DNA from: Martinezella lusitana | GTDB taxonomy: Bacteria > Pseudomonadota > Alphaproteobacteria > Rhizobiales > Rhizobiaceae | Reading direction: 5' to 3' | DNA: 64,000 nucleotides | NCBI RefSeq assembly: GCF_900094565.1 | Contig: NZ_FMAF01000010.1 | Span: 1 to 64,000, forward strand | Shown: piece after piece, positions 15,095-23,864 of the stretch | Layout of the letters: every line of letters begins with the position of its first letter | How positions within the stretch are numbered: the first letter of the stretch is position 1 | Notes under the pieces: model-generated | The model's input: only the letters and a program-made list of their open reading frames with translations | Database searches by the model: none | What the model was told of the DNA's origin: nothing | Made by a program: the position numbers and the translations under genes

Positions 15095-17851
15095 ATGACT
15101 GTGCTGAGATTTGGTCGTTTCGAACTCGATATCGCTCATCGTAGTCTCTCCGAGTCGGGGAAAATCCTTAACATCGGTGGCCGTGCTTTCGACATTTTGG
15201 CCGTTTTAGTTGCGCGAGCTGGGCAGATCATCAGTAAAGATGAACTGATCAAAGCCGTTTGGACGACTACGACCGTCGACGAAGGCGCTCTGCGCGTCCA
15301 TATGGTGACGCTTCGAAAGTTGTTGGGGGATAGAGAGGCCGGGCGATATATCGAAAATATCCCTGGACGTGGCTACGCCTTTGTCATGCCGGTCCAAACT
15401 GTTGAAGATGGCGAGAGCAGCAGTGATGTGCAGCCGGTTGCGGTTCCAAAAGCGAACATCTCAAGCAATCTACCTCGTCTTGCAGGACGTTTGATAGGCC
15501 GGGAGACCTTTGTTGAGGAGACCGCACGACTTGTGGCCTCGAACCGCCTCGTCACGATCGCTGGTGCTGGAGGAATTGGAAAAACGTCGGTGGCTCTCGC
15601 TGTTGGCGAGATCCTGAGCGAGTCACGGCCAGTCCTGTTTGTAGATCTTGCTGCGCTCACTGACGGGCGGCTCATCATGCCGACACTTGCTTCGCTGCTT
15701 GGAGTCACAGTGTTTTCGGACGACGCCGAGCCCGGCGTCTTGCGGGCATTGGAAGATAGCAATGTTCTGCTTGTGTTCGACAATTGCGAGCACCTGATTC
15801 TCGAGGCCGCGTCTTCGACCGAGGACATTCTGACTGCTACGCCTAACGTTTCCATCTTGGCTACCAGCCGTGAACCTCTGCGCGTTTCAGGCGAAAGGAT
15901 CCGGCAACTGCCATCGCTGGTCATTCCGCCGGAAGACGCTACCAACGCTGATTGGTCCTCGTTTTCAGCGATGGAACTCTTTATCGACAGGGTGATGCTC
16001 TCATCTGACTTCGAAAGTTTTGATCGGCCTGAGGATTTTGAAACCGTTGCGTCAATCGTCAGGCGGCTCGATGGAATTCCGCTGGCGATTGAATTTGCAG
16101 CTTCCCGCGTCGCTCATCTTGGCCTTGTCAATCTTGCTAACTCCCTGGATGACCCGCTGACCGTGTTGCGACGGGGGCGCCGTACCGCCCCACCCCGCCA
16201 ACAGACCCTGCGAGCCACGCTGGACTGGAGCTTCGATAGCCTGACCCCTACAGAGAAAACGCTTTTCGAATACGTTGCCGTGTTTGCCGGTTCATTCTCG
16301 TCGGATGCAGCTTTCTCTGTTAGCGGAAGCAGTCTCTCCGAGGACGATTTCTACGAGGCTTTTGACGGTCTATTCCTGAAGTCTTTTCTATCGGTGAGCG
16401 CCGGAGACGGAAGCTATCGACTTCTCGAAACGACCAGGCGTTATGGTCTTGAGAAGCTGGATAAGAGCGGTCAGTCGGATGCGATCAGAGCCGCGCACGC
16501 TGTCTATTGTGAGAAGGAGCTGCAAAGCGCGGAAGCCGATTGGACGGTTCTGGCCACTCCGCAGTGGATGCTACGCTACTCATCTCTGATTAATGACGTC
16601 CGAGCTGCGATACAGTGGAGTTTCAACAATGAACGCGACGCCGATTTCGCGATCCGTCTCTCGGCGAAGTCAACGGTTCTCTGGGCGCAACTCGGCCTCA
16701 TGAACGAACAATCGAAGGTGGTCGAGCAAGCCTTGGCCAGACTTCCAGGTTCCCAGCACGTCGGGACGCGCATCGAAATGGAGCTTCGGATATCGAGGGG
16801 TGGAGCGTTATTCCACGTCCGAGGCTACCCTGCCGACCCTGAAGCCTTGGAGGAATTCGATCGCAGTGCCGAGATTGCGGAATCGCTGGGCGACATGCCC
16901 ACCTTCATAAGAGCTACGGCGGGCCGAGCCTCCATTTGGGTTTCAAACGCGCGATATGCTGAAGCTATTGATATGGCGCTAAAACTTGGAGTTCGTTTTC
17001 CCCAGATGTCATTGGGATCTTTCAGCCGGATGCTTGAACACGGATACTTCTTCCATGGCAACCTCAAGCTAGCCTCTGAACATGTGAAAGGATCTCTTCG
17101 GGATGCTGAAGGGTCTCTGCGACGGACCTTAAACGCTGGTGTCGGTTTCGATCAGCGCATCATTTCCCGAGCGGTACTCATTTTCGTGAAATTCTTGCAG
17201 GGTGACACGTCTGAAGCATTTGGAGAACTCGACTCCGCTTTGGAAGAGGCCCGTGCTCTCGATTACTCGATATCAACGTGTTTGCTCTTGTTTTTGACGG
17301 CATCGCCGATCGCTTTCTTGTCTGGCGATCACAAGCGAGCGGGTGAGTATCTAGATATCGCGGAGACACTCACCAAAAAGCATGACCTCCACAGATGGTC
17401 GCTATGGGTGGCTGCCTATCGGTCCTTTATCTCCGATGGCATTCAACAGCAAGCGACCGAAGAAATTTTCCATTCGGCCGTCGGAATGAGGTTGGAATAC
17501 CTGCTCGTCCTGGCGGGCGTTCGGGCGCCGTTAGAGGCCTTGGATCGAGGCATAAAAGGAGAAGGCGGCTGGTGCCGTCCAGAACTACTGCGGATAAAGG
17601 CCAAGGTATTAAACGAGTCGGACCCAATTCAAGCCCAGTCGCTGATCGAAGCTGCCCTGGATGAAGCGCGTCGGATGGAAGCCCCCTTCTGGGAACTTAG
17701 GGCGGCCAATACAGCCTATGAACTGGCGGGGCCTAATCAGGAGATCACGGCGCGTAACATGATCAAGAGCACTCTCGATAAAGTCGACGGAGCCTATTTG
17801 ACCGCCGATATTGCGAAGGCACGGGAGATTCTCGACGTCGGTGATCTCTGA
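15095..17851 (+). CDS. winged-helix STAND ATPase transcriptional regulator, full length
   Basis: A 918-residue regulator. Residues 1-98 are an OmpR/PhoB-type winged helix (RFELDIAHRSL, AFDILAVLVARAGQIISKDEL, ending VRKLL-like LRKLLGD and GRGYAFVMP). Residues 130-430 are an NB-ARC/STAND ATPase with Walker A GAGGIGKTS (157-165), Walker B NVLLVFDNCEHL, sensor LATSREPLRVSGE and the RRLDGIPLAIEFAASRV segment. The rest is helical and TPR-like, the usual ligand- or partner-sensing region. Such proteins bind direct repeats and oligomerise on signal plus ATP. It shares architecture with the shorter protein at 23865. It is a candidate reader of the triple direct repeats in this window, by inference from domain type and proximity. 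Confidence 0.9.
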   Translation: MTVLRFGRFELDIAHRSLSESGKILNIGGRAFDILAVLVARAGQIISKDELIKAVWTTTTVDEGALRVHMVTLRKLLGDREAGRYIENIPGRGYAFVMPVQTVEDGESSSDVQPVAVPKANISSNLPRLAGRLIGRETFVEETARLVASNRLVTIAGAGGIGKTSVALAVGEILSESRPVLFVDLAALTDGRLIMPTLASLLGVTVFSDDAEPGVLRALEDSNVLLVFDNCEHLILEAASSTEDILTATPNVSILATSREPLRVSGERIRQLPSLVIPPEDATNADWSSFSAMELFIDRVMLSSDFESFDRPEDFETVASIVRRLDGIPLAIEFAASRVAHLGLVNLANSLDDPLTVLRRGRRTAPPRQQTLRATLDWSFDSLTPTEKTLFEYVAVFAGSFSSDAAFSVSGSSLSEDDFYEAFDGLFLKSFLSVSAGDGSYRLLETTRRYGLEKLDKSGQSDAIRAAHAVYCEKELQSAEADWTVLATPQWMLRYSSLINDVRAAIQWSFNNERDADFAIRLSAKSTVLWAQLGLMNEQSKVVEQALARLPGSQHVGTRIEMELRISRGGALFHVRGYPADPEALEEFDRSAEIAESLGDMPTFIRATAGRASIWVSNARYAEAIDMALKLGVRFPQMSLGSFSRMLEHGYFFHGNLKLASEHVKGSLRDAEGSLRRTLNAGVGFDQRIISRAVLIFVKFLQGDTSEAFGELDSALEEARALDYSISTCLLLFLTASPIAFLSGDHKRAGEYLDIAETLTKKHDLHRWSLWVAAYRSFISDGIQQQATEEIFHSAVGMRLEYLLVLAGVRAPLEALDRGIKGEGGWCRPELLRIKAKVLNESDPIQAQSLIEAALDEARRMEAPFWELRAANTAYELAGPNQEITARNMIKSTLDKVDGAYLTADIAKAREILDVGDL

Positions 17852-17891
17852 CGGACGGGGCGACCGCCCGCCAGAAACAGGACGATCAGGC

Positions 17892-18650
17892 TTAGCGCGG
17901 AATCGGATTGTCGATCAGGCTTTGGTTGAACTGCGTGAAGAAAACGTGTTCGCCGGAACCGGGGTTGTCGCGCAGCGGTTTGATCATGTCGACGACAATT
18001 TCGGGCGACTCGCTCGCAAGCTTCGCCATCGTCTCGTTGATGAAAGCTTCCAGCGGCATCGCCCGAGGATCGCCACTCTTCTTGATCAGATCGGTATCAA
18101 CCCACGGTGGAGCGATTTCCTGCACCGAGACAGACGTCTCGCGAAGTGCAAAACGCAGCGATAGCGAATAGGAGTGCAATGCTGCCTTCGTGGAGGAGTA
18201 AACGGCATTGTAGGCGATCGGCACGTAGGCGAGCACCGACGTGTTGTTGATGATCACGGCGTCTGCCTTAGTCTTGAGATGCTCGACGAGTGCAGACGTC
18301 ATCCGGATTGGACCGAGAAGGTTGGTGTTTACGATGCTTTCGAGAACAGTTTCCTCGATCGGACGCGCGGCGTCATCAAACGGCATGATGCCGGCATTGT
18401 TGACCAGGACGTTGAGGTCTGGGTAGTCCGCAACAACGCGCTTTGTCACCAAGTTGATGCTTTCGACATCGGTTATGTCCAGCTCGTAAGCCGCCATCCC
18501 GGGATTGGCGTTGATGACGTCATCGAGATATGACTTTCGGCGCCCTGAAATGATCACCTGGTTCCCTCGCTTGTGGAACGCTTCAGCGAGGCCGCGACCG
18601 ATGCCGGAACCGCCACCAGTGATGAAAATCGTGTTTCCCTTAAGGTTCAT
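17892..18650 (-). CDS. short-chain dehydrogenase/reductase (DltE-like)
   Basis: A 252-residue classical SDR with all key motifs intact: cofactor loop TGGGSGIGRGLAEAF, NNAGIMPF, catalytic Ser in IINNTSVLAY and YSSTKAALHSYSLSLR with the Tyr and Lys. The adenine-side residues SGRRKSYLDD suggest NADPH. Sequence flavour is that of DltE-type oxidoreductases. It ends 40 bp from the STAND regulator gene, with which it converges, and lies downstream of the transporter-kinase gene on the same strand, 188 bp away. A triple 10-bp repeat overlapping the end of the kinase gene lies 173 bp upstream and may control it. Substrate unknown. Confidence 0.9.
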   Translation of the reverse strand: MNLKGNTIFITGGGSGIGRGLAEAFHKRGNQVIISGRRKSYLDDVINANPGMAAYELDITDVESINLVTKRVVADYPDLNVLVNNAGIMPFDDAARPIEETVLESIVNTNLLGPIRMTSALVEHLKTKADAVIINNTSVLAYVPIAYNAVYSSTKAALHSYSLSLRFALRETSVSVQEIAPPWVDTDLIKKSGDPRAMPLEAFINETMAKLASESPEIVVDMIKPLRDNPGSGEHVFFTQFNQSLIDNPIPR

Positions 18651-18823
18651 TGCTAGTCTCCTTGGAAAATTGAGCGATACTGCCAGACCCTATTCAGGAC
18701 CGGCGCAGCGTTGCGATCGACCAATCTGGCGGAGAAAAGGCGCTTAGGTTTGCTGGCCCGTACGCCGTCGCTGCAATCCGTGTTGGCTCGACAACATCAA
18801 GATCGAGCAACGGGCGCGAAATT

Positions 18824-18853
18824 GCGAGTTAAGGCTTGCTAAGAGATATTAGT
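18824..18853 (-). promoter_or_regulatory. triple 10-bp direct repeat (site B) upstream of SDR
   Basis: Minus-strand units read ACTAATATCT, CTTAGCAAGC and CTTAACTCGC; the last unit is identical to the last unit of site A at 26255-26264. The array overlaps the last codons and stop of the transporter-kinase gene, so its conservation is not explained by coding. The SDR start is 173 bp downstream. Confidence 0.6.
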
Positions 18854-21412
18854 GTCCTTAGCGCTCGATTGAGCGGGAACGTGCACAATTTCGGAAGCCG
18901 GGGCAGGGTCGGCTGAGGTTGCGATTGGAAGGACGATTTCGAATATCGCGCCGCCTTCGCCGTGGTTCCTAGCAGATAACGACCCACCATGAGCCTCAAC
19001 GATCGTCTTGCAGATCGCGAGGCCCATCCCCATTCCATCACCCTTCGTCGTGAAGAACGGAGTGAACAACTTCGAAATATTAGCTTCATCTATGCCTGTG
19101 CCGTGATCCCTTACCGATACCTTTAAAAGCTCTGAGTCATCGCCATGGATTTGCAGGGTGATCTCACGCGATGCGTCAGGCACATCCTTCATTGCGTGAA
19201 GGCCGTTCGTGATCAGATTTGCGATGACCTGCTGTAGCTCGACCTTATCGGCGACCACGGCGCCGCTCCTCGCGAAATCAATCCGAACCGTCGTCCCGCT
19301 GTTGGTTGTTTCCCTCTCGAGTAAGCCCACGACATCCATGACGAGTTCGCCCAGATCCAGGATCTCAGGCCGCTTGCCGCCACCCTTCAGCCTCTCGCGA
19401 GTTCTCTGGATAATCTGGCTAGCCCTGACGCTGTGTTCAACAGCTCTTTCCGCGGCCTTGGTCGCTGCCGCTAGATCGGGCGGGCTCGTTTGAAGCCAAC
19501 GAACGCACGCTTGGGCGAACATGACAACCGCGCCGATCGGCTGATTGACCTCATGGGCAATCGATGCCGAAATTGCGCCGACAGTTGCAACACGGCTCGC
19601 GCGCGCGAGTTCGCCTTGAGCAACCAGCAATGCTTCCTTCGCCTGTTCGCGTTGGGTCACATCGATCATGGCGCAGGCGACACGGTCATATGCCGCGGCA
19701 TCGTCTGGAAAAGCGATATAAAAAAGCACGATAACTTCACGACCGTCGAGGCGCAAAAGCTTGGTTTCGATCTCCAGATTATGAACCTGGTTCGACATCG
19801 CCGTAGTGATTGAAACAGCGAGATCATTGCGAGGCGGTAGGAAACGGTCAATTGATCCCAGAACGTCGTTTCGGGACGCGCAGCCGAGTAGTGGGACCGT
19901 TGCTTCGTTAACGTCCACAAAGCGCACCAGCTGTGAGCATTCATTGCCAAAGCCAGGGTCCGACGCGAGAAGTGCAGAGATATCGAACCTATCATTGCGC
20001 ATTTTTTCGATGCGTTGATATAGTTCGGCGAGATCAACCTCACATAGCGAGACGTGCGACTGTTCAAAGATCGAACGGTAGCGCTTTTCACTCTGCGCGA
20101 GCGCGCCAAGAGTACGACGTCTTGCACTGGCATCGAACGCAACCCAGCTCATTCCGCCGGTGATGGCGAGATAAAATCCAACAGCTACGAGGCCGCTGTA
20201 ACCAGCGAGTGCCTGGGCCGCCACTGGCGAGAAAGCACCGCCGATAATGCCACCAATGTTAAAGGCGATCGACGTTCCAGTGTACCGAACCCGTGCGGGA
20301 AAGAGACCTGGAAGCCAAGCTCCCAACGGTCCATTTACGAAGCCCATCGAGAACAGGGAGAAGGCGAGAAACAAGAAAATGACGAAAAGCGATCCGCTGC
20401 CAAGCATTGGAGACAAGGCAATACCCGAGACTATCGTTCCGAAGCAGCCGTAGATAAGAACACGCTCAGGCTCCATGCGATCTGAAAGCCAACAAGCGAG
20501 CACGATGGCGACGGCCATGAAACCAATCGCGCCCAGCTCGACCATCAGGAAGGTTGGTCGAGAGTAGCCGAGTGTGGATGTTCCGTAGCCAAGCGCGAAG
20601 GCTGTTACGGTGTAATACAGCGAAAAGCATGCGACGACGCCGAAAACGCCAGCAACGACGGCGCCCATGTGGTCGCGAAGGACCTCGACCAATGGCACGT
20701 TTGCTGGCTGCGCCTCGGCCATTGCCTCCTGGAATTCCGGCGTCTCTACGAGATTGAACCGGACCCAAAGCCCCATTCCGACCAGAGGAGCACTTGCAAG
20801 GAAGGGTACCCGCCATCCCCAGTCCACAAACTGCTCTGGTGATAGAGCAAGCGTTAGGCACAGAAATAATCCATTGGCTAGAACGAAGCCGATAGGTGCA
20901 CCGAGCGGCGCAAACATAGCGAATCGAGCCTTCCAACCAGGAGGCGCGTTCTCCAGCGAAAGCAAAACAGCGCCTGTCCACTCGCCGCCGAGTGCCAGGC
21001 CCTGTCCGAATCGAAGCACGCATAGAAGAAGAGGAGCCAGCCAACCAACCACTGCATAAGTCGGCAACATGCCGATCGCCGCTGTGGAGATCCCCATCAT
21101 GAGCAGCGATGCCATCAAGGTCGTCTTGCGGCCGACCCGATCGCCGAAATGTCCGAAAACAGCTCCGCCGAGCGGGCGGGCAATAAAGGCGATGCCGAAG
21201 CTCGCATAAGCGCCTATTAGCTCCAAAGAGCTGACCGAAGCTGGGAAAAACAGCGGACCGAAAATCAAGCTGGCAGCTGTGGCGTATATGTAGAAGTCGT
21301 AAAATTCTACAGAAGTCCCGATGAGGCTGGACAGCAAGATCCGGACCGTCATTGGCCGGTCAATGCTCGGATGGAAGCTCCTCGCGGGCGTCAAAATCGC
21401 GCTATCGATCAT
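18839..21412 (-). CDS. MFS transporter-PAS-histidine kinase fusion protein
   Basis: An 857-residue fusion. Residues about 20-430 are a complete metabolite:H+ symporter-type MFS transporter (SSLIGTSVEFYDFYIYATAA, FGHFGDRVGRKTTLM, LRFGQGLALGGEWTGAVLL). A PAS-like region (from QSEKRYRSIFEQSHVSLCEV to MIDVTQREQAKEAL) follows, then a FixL/NtrB-type kinase with the phospho-acceptor His620 in SIAHEVNQPIGAV, N box LITNGLHAM, G1 DHGTGID and PFFTTKGDGMGMGLAICKTI. The ATG at 21412 has AGGAGC upstream; a TTG eleven codons earlier is in frame. It is divergent from a FixJ-like regulator, its presumed partner. The transporter part could sense its own substrate, as the SLC5 part of CbrA is thought to do; this is inference. 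Confidence 0.9.
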   Translation of the reverse strand: MIDSAILTPARSFHPSIDRPMTVRILLSSLIGTSVEFYDFYIYATAASLIFGPLFFPASVSSLELIGAYASFGIAFIARPLGGAVFGHFGDRVGRKTTLMASLLMMGISTAAIGMLPTYAVVGWLAPLLLCVLRFGQGLALGGEWTGAVLLSLENAPPGWKARFAMFAPLGAPIGFVLANGLFLCLTLALSPEQFVDWGWRVPFLASAPLVGMGLWVRFNLVETPEFQEAMAEAQPANVPLVEVLRDHMGAVVAGVFGVVACFSLYYTVTAFALGYGTSTLGYSRPTFLMVELGAIGFMAVAIVLACWLSDRMEPERVLIYGCFGTIVSGIALSPMLGSGSLFVIFLFLAFSLFSMGFVNGPLGAWLPGLFPARVRYTGTSIAFNIGGIIGGAFSPVAAQALAGYSGLVAVGFYLAITGGMSWVAFDASARRRTLGALAQSEKRYRSIFEQSHVSLCEVDLAELYQRIEKMRNDRFDISALLASDPGFGNECSQLVRFVDVNEATVPLLGCASRNDVLGSIDRFLPPRNDLAVSITTAMSNQVHNLEIETKLLRLDGREVIVLFYIAFPDDAAAYDRVACAMIDVTQREQAKEALLVAQGELARASRVATVGAISASIAHEVNQPIGAVVMFAQACVRWLQTSPPDLAAATKAAERAVEHSVRASQIIQRTRERLKGGGKRPEILDLGELVMDVVGLLERETTNSGTTVRIDFARSGAVVADKVELQQVIANLITNGLHAMKDVPDASREITLQIHGDDSELLKVSVRDHGTGIDEANISKLFTPFFTTKGDGMGMGLAICKTIVEAHGGSLSARNHGEGGAIFEIVLPIATSADPAPASEIVHVPAQSSAKDTNIS

Positions 21413-21505
21413 AAAATTGCAAGCCGCTCCTGGAGTTATCAGCAAAATGCATCATTGGTTCCCGTAAGCTCATGATTTTTCGCAGTCAATGTTGGACCCT
21501 CAAAT

Positions 21506-21528
21506 CCAATACCAATATATGGGGTTGG
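21506..21528. promoter_or_regulatory. imperfect palindrome between divergent kinase and regulator genes
   Basis: CCAATACCA and TGGGGTTGG flank a 5-base centre, giving paired CCAA/TTGG and CCA/TGG arms. It lies in the 210-bp divergent promoter region, 95 bp from each start, a plausible autoregulatory site for the FixJ-like regulator. Not tested against other sites. Confidence 0.35.
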
Positions 21529-21622
21529 CTCGCTACGGTCGGCGGCCATTCATATTGACGGGTTCGATGCGCAAAAGCTATGTGTCGAGTAGGATACAAA
21601 AGCTTCTTGAAGGGTTTAACCA

Positions 21623-22285
21623 ATGACGACGCGCCCATTCAAATCGGCGGCGGTTAGCCCGACCGATAATTCCGCCGCGTTGGTTGTCGTCGTCGATGAT
21701 GACCATGGTATGCGAGAAGGTCTCCGAGAGATCCTGCAATCTGTGGGAATTGAGACCCTTGGCTTTGCTTCAACTGCGGAACTACTGGCAGAAGCACTTC
21801 CTGACCGCCCAGGCTGCCTTGTCCTCGACGTCAGGTTGCCGGGCCTAAGTGGGCTCGATCTGCAAACCAAGCTCAATGCATTGGGAAATCAGCTGCCGAT
21901 CATATTCATGACAGGATATGGGGACATCCCGATGAGCGTCAGGGCAATGAAGGCTGGTGCAGTCGACTTCCTGACCAAGCCCTTTCGTGACCAAGAAATG
22001 CTGGACGCTGTGGCGATTGCCATTGAGAAGGACCGGGCCCGACGCTCGGAGATTTCGGCGAACTCTGAAGTTGCCGCCTTGGCCGCAACGCTCACCCCTC
22101 GCGAAAAGCAGGTGATGGCGGCCGTCGCCACGGGCCTTCTAAACAAGCAGATCGCTCACGAGCTGGGACTTAGCGAGATCACGGTCAAGATTCACCGTGG
22201 AAACGTCATGCGGAAGATGAAAGCCACCTCAATCGCCGATCTGATTCGTAAGGTAGACAGCCTTCAAACCGCCAGCGCCGGTTAG
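21623..22285 (+). CDS. FixJ/NarL-type two-component response regulator
   Basis: A 220-residue response regulator. The receiver occupies residues about 20-135, with acidic pocket VVVDDDHGM, phospho-acceptor Asp69 in CLVLDVRLPG, the switch Thr in FMTGYGDIPM and Lys in FLTKPF. A LuxR-type HTH follows from LTPREKQVMAAVATGLLNKQI to LGLSEITVKIHRGNVMRKM. This is the FixJ layout. It is transcribed away from the transporter-kinase gene and is its likely partner, because FixL-type kinases with a HEVNQPI box commonly pair with FixJ-type regulators. The ATG follows a long leader with weak GAAGGG ribosome site. Confidence 0.93.
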   Translation: MTTRPFKSAAVSPTDNSAALVVVVDDDHGMREGLREILQSVGIETLGFASTAELLAEALPDRPGCLVLDVRLPGLSGLDLQTKLNALGNQLPIIFMTGYGDIPMSVRAMKAGAVDFLTKPFRDQEMLDAVAIAIEKDRARRSEISANSEVAALAATLTPREKQVMAAVATGLLNKQIAHELGLSEITVKIHRGNVMRKMKATSIADLIRKVDSLQTASAG

Positions 22286-22299
22286 CGGCTATCGTGTGG

Positions 22300-22744
22300 G
22301 TTTTCCGCCTGGCTGTGATAAGATCTTCTACAGTGCTCACGTCGAGGCTGGCTGCGGCGCAGATCTCAACTTCGATGATCGGACGCCAGACCTCTCAATG
22401 TTCTGACGGGCGCCGATATCGCCTTTCAATTCCGTCACAGAGGCCGAAAATCCGGCGATCAGTGATGACGCCATGCCGCTACCGTAATGTGGGTTGTAGA
22501 CAGGCTTAACTGGGATGCCTGATAAGGTGGCAGAGATTTCGTTGTGCCGATGACCCACTACAGCAACAACTGAGCTGGCGCCGCTCCCAAACGCCGCAAT
22601 TGCTGAGCGGCGAACGAGGGGAACATTGTCAAACTCTGCTTGGAGCTTGTCCTTTCCGCCCTCGCCCATTCTGCTGGCCGTTCCAGCGGCGAGCAGGACA
22701 GCCGCGACCGAAGGTAGTTTCAGAAACGTCAGCGCAATGCTCAC
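22300..22744 (-). pseudogene. MocA-like molybdenum cofactor nucleotidyltransferase, internally deleted and frameshifted
   Basis: From a GTG at 22744 the minus strand encodes the N-terminal half of a MobA/MocA-like NTP transferase: VAAVLLAAGTASRMGEGGKD, DNVPLVRRSAIAAFGSGA and PVYNPHYGSGMASSLIAGF. The middle with the GDMP metal-binding segment is missing: SVTELK runs straight into GDIGARQ, which belongs near the C terminus of the family. After that the frame changes; the other frame encodes IIEVEICAAASLDVSTVEDL, the expected C-terminal end. The gene thus carries an internal deletion and a frameshift. It begins 5 bp after the lone receiver gene. Intact MocA matures the cofactor of xanthine dehydrogenase-family enzymes such as the one at 8-10.6 kb. 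Confidence 0.75.
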
Positions 22745-22748
22745 GCCT

Positions 22749-23108
22749 TCAGCCTTCGATGCACTTGACGAGGTCATCTGCGAGGATCGGCTTTTGCAGT
22801 AGAGCTTGCGCTCCACCCGCAAGCGCCTTCCGGATGATGTTTTCGTCCTTCAGGGCCGTCATCATCACGATTCGCATCTCGGGGTGCTTTTTTCGAACAA
22901 TGTCCAAAAGTTCGAAACCGCTCATTCCAGGCATGTTGATGTCTGACAGGAGCAAGGTGAGACCCTCTTTTTGATCGAAGTTCAGGAATGCCTCACCTGA
23001 CGGGAACGGCAACGGCTCGTAACCCATTGCCTCCAGGAAGCCGCTTGTTGCCTCAAGGAGCACCTCGTCGTCATCGACGATCGCTACGGATTTCTTAACG
23101 GCAGACAC
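22749..23108 (-). CDS. single-domain response regulator (CheY-like receiver)
   Basis: A 119-residue protein that is only a receiver domain: acidic pocket VAIVDDDEVLL, phospho-acceptor Asp56 in LLLSDINMPGMSG, switch Thr in VMMTALKDE and Lys in LLQKPILADDL. There is no output domain. It lies convergent to the FixJ-like regulator and just upstream of the broken MocA gene. A role as phosphate sink or relay partner for the transporter-kinase 2 kb away is reasonable, since FixL-type kinases often have such partners; no sequence signal proves it. Confidence 0.9.
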   Translation of the reverse strand: MSAVKKSVAIVDDDEVLLEATSGFLEAMGYEPLPFPSGEAFLNFDQKEGLTLLLSDINMPGMSGFELLDIVRKKHPEMRIVMMTALKDENIIRKALAGGAQALLQKPILADDLVKCIEG

Positions 23109-23206
23109 TGAGTTTTCCTTTCATGGCTGCCGATGCAGCGTTGCGGCGAACGTAGGGCTTTTCCGAGCTCTCCGAAATCATACGATGGTTTGTATTTCAT
23201 GTATGG

Positions 23207-23509
23207 CTAATGAAGCGTATTCCCGCCAACGGATACGATCCACTCGCGCGGACGCTGATGTATGACAGTTGCACCAGTCACTTCGTAACCGTCATTGTTG
23301 CGAGAACGGCTTCCGGCCCGCATGATCTTGCTTCTCTGGAACGGGGATAGAATGCCCTGAAAGACGATCTCGTCGGTGAGGTCTGGACAATGAATAGGGC
23401 TGCGCTCGTATGCGGTCTCGGAGGGCTTAGTAAAAGCCAAGCCGCTTTGGTATGCTGCAACTTTTATGGTGCCAGAAGAGCGAGCGATGGTCCCGAGATA
23501 GACATTCAT
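23207..23509 (-). CDS. hypothetical protein, 100 residues
   Basis: A 100-residue frame starting MNVYLGTIARSSGTIKVAAY with a good AAGGA ribosome site eight bases before the ATG. No recognised domain, signal peptide or membrane segment; composition is polar and basic with PLTDEIVFQGILSP-like mixed content. It is isolated, 98 bp upstream of the receiver gene on the same strand. The strong ribosome site argues for a real gene, but I recognise no homologue and it could be a chance frame. Confidence 0.45.
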   Translation of the reverse strand: MNVYLGTIARSSGTIKVAAYQSGLAFTKPSETAYERSPIHCPDLTDEIVFQGILSPFQRSKIMRAGSRSRNNDGYEVTGATVIHQRPREWIVSVGGNTLH

Positions 23510-23864
23510 AATAAAATTCCTTGGGCTGATTTGTGAATGAGCCAAAGATGCCCTGTTCCAGTCCGGCTTTCGATTGAACAGTGGTTTCGACACCCCAAAC
23601 CATTGTATGGGCTGATGAAAGCTGATCGTGGGGTCTGCGTCCTCACGTCCCCGCCCTCGTTCAGAACAGAATTCTCATACCCGCGGCAGAAACCTCCCGT
23701 TGCGTGGGCTCCGCAGCGACGCCGACCTATACCGGCGTATAGGATGACTGCACCTTGGTTGCGATTGAACCATCCCTGTCATCGGGTAGCCTCTGACGTC
23801 ATCACCGGTACCGTGATCGCCATTTTGAAACGGTCGCAGATCGACAATGACCTGGGAGAACACA
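23510..23864. other. 355-bp intergenic region with an 18-bp palindrome
   Basis: No convincing gene. The only clear structure is CCTATACCGGCGTATAGG at 23726-23743, two 7-bp arms around CGGC, lying 121 bp upstream of the shorter STAND regulator. It could be an operator. Confidence 0.45.
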
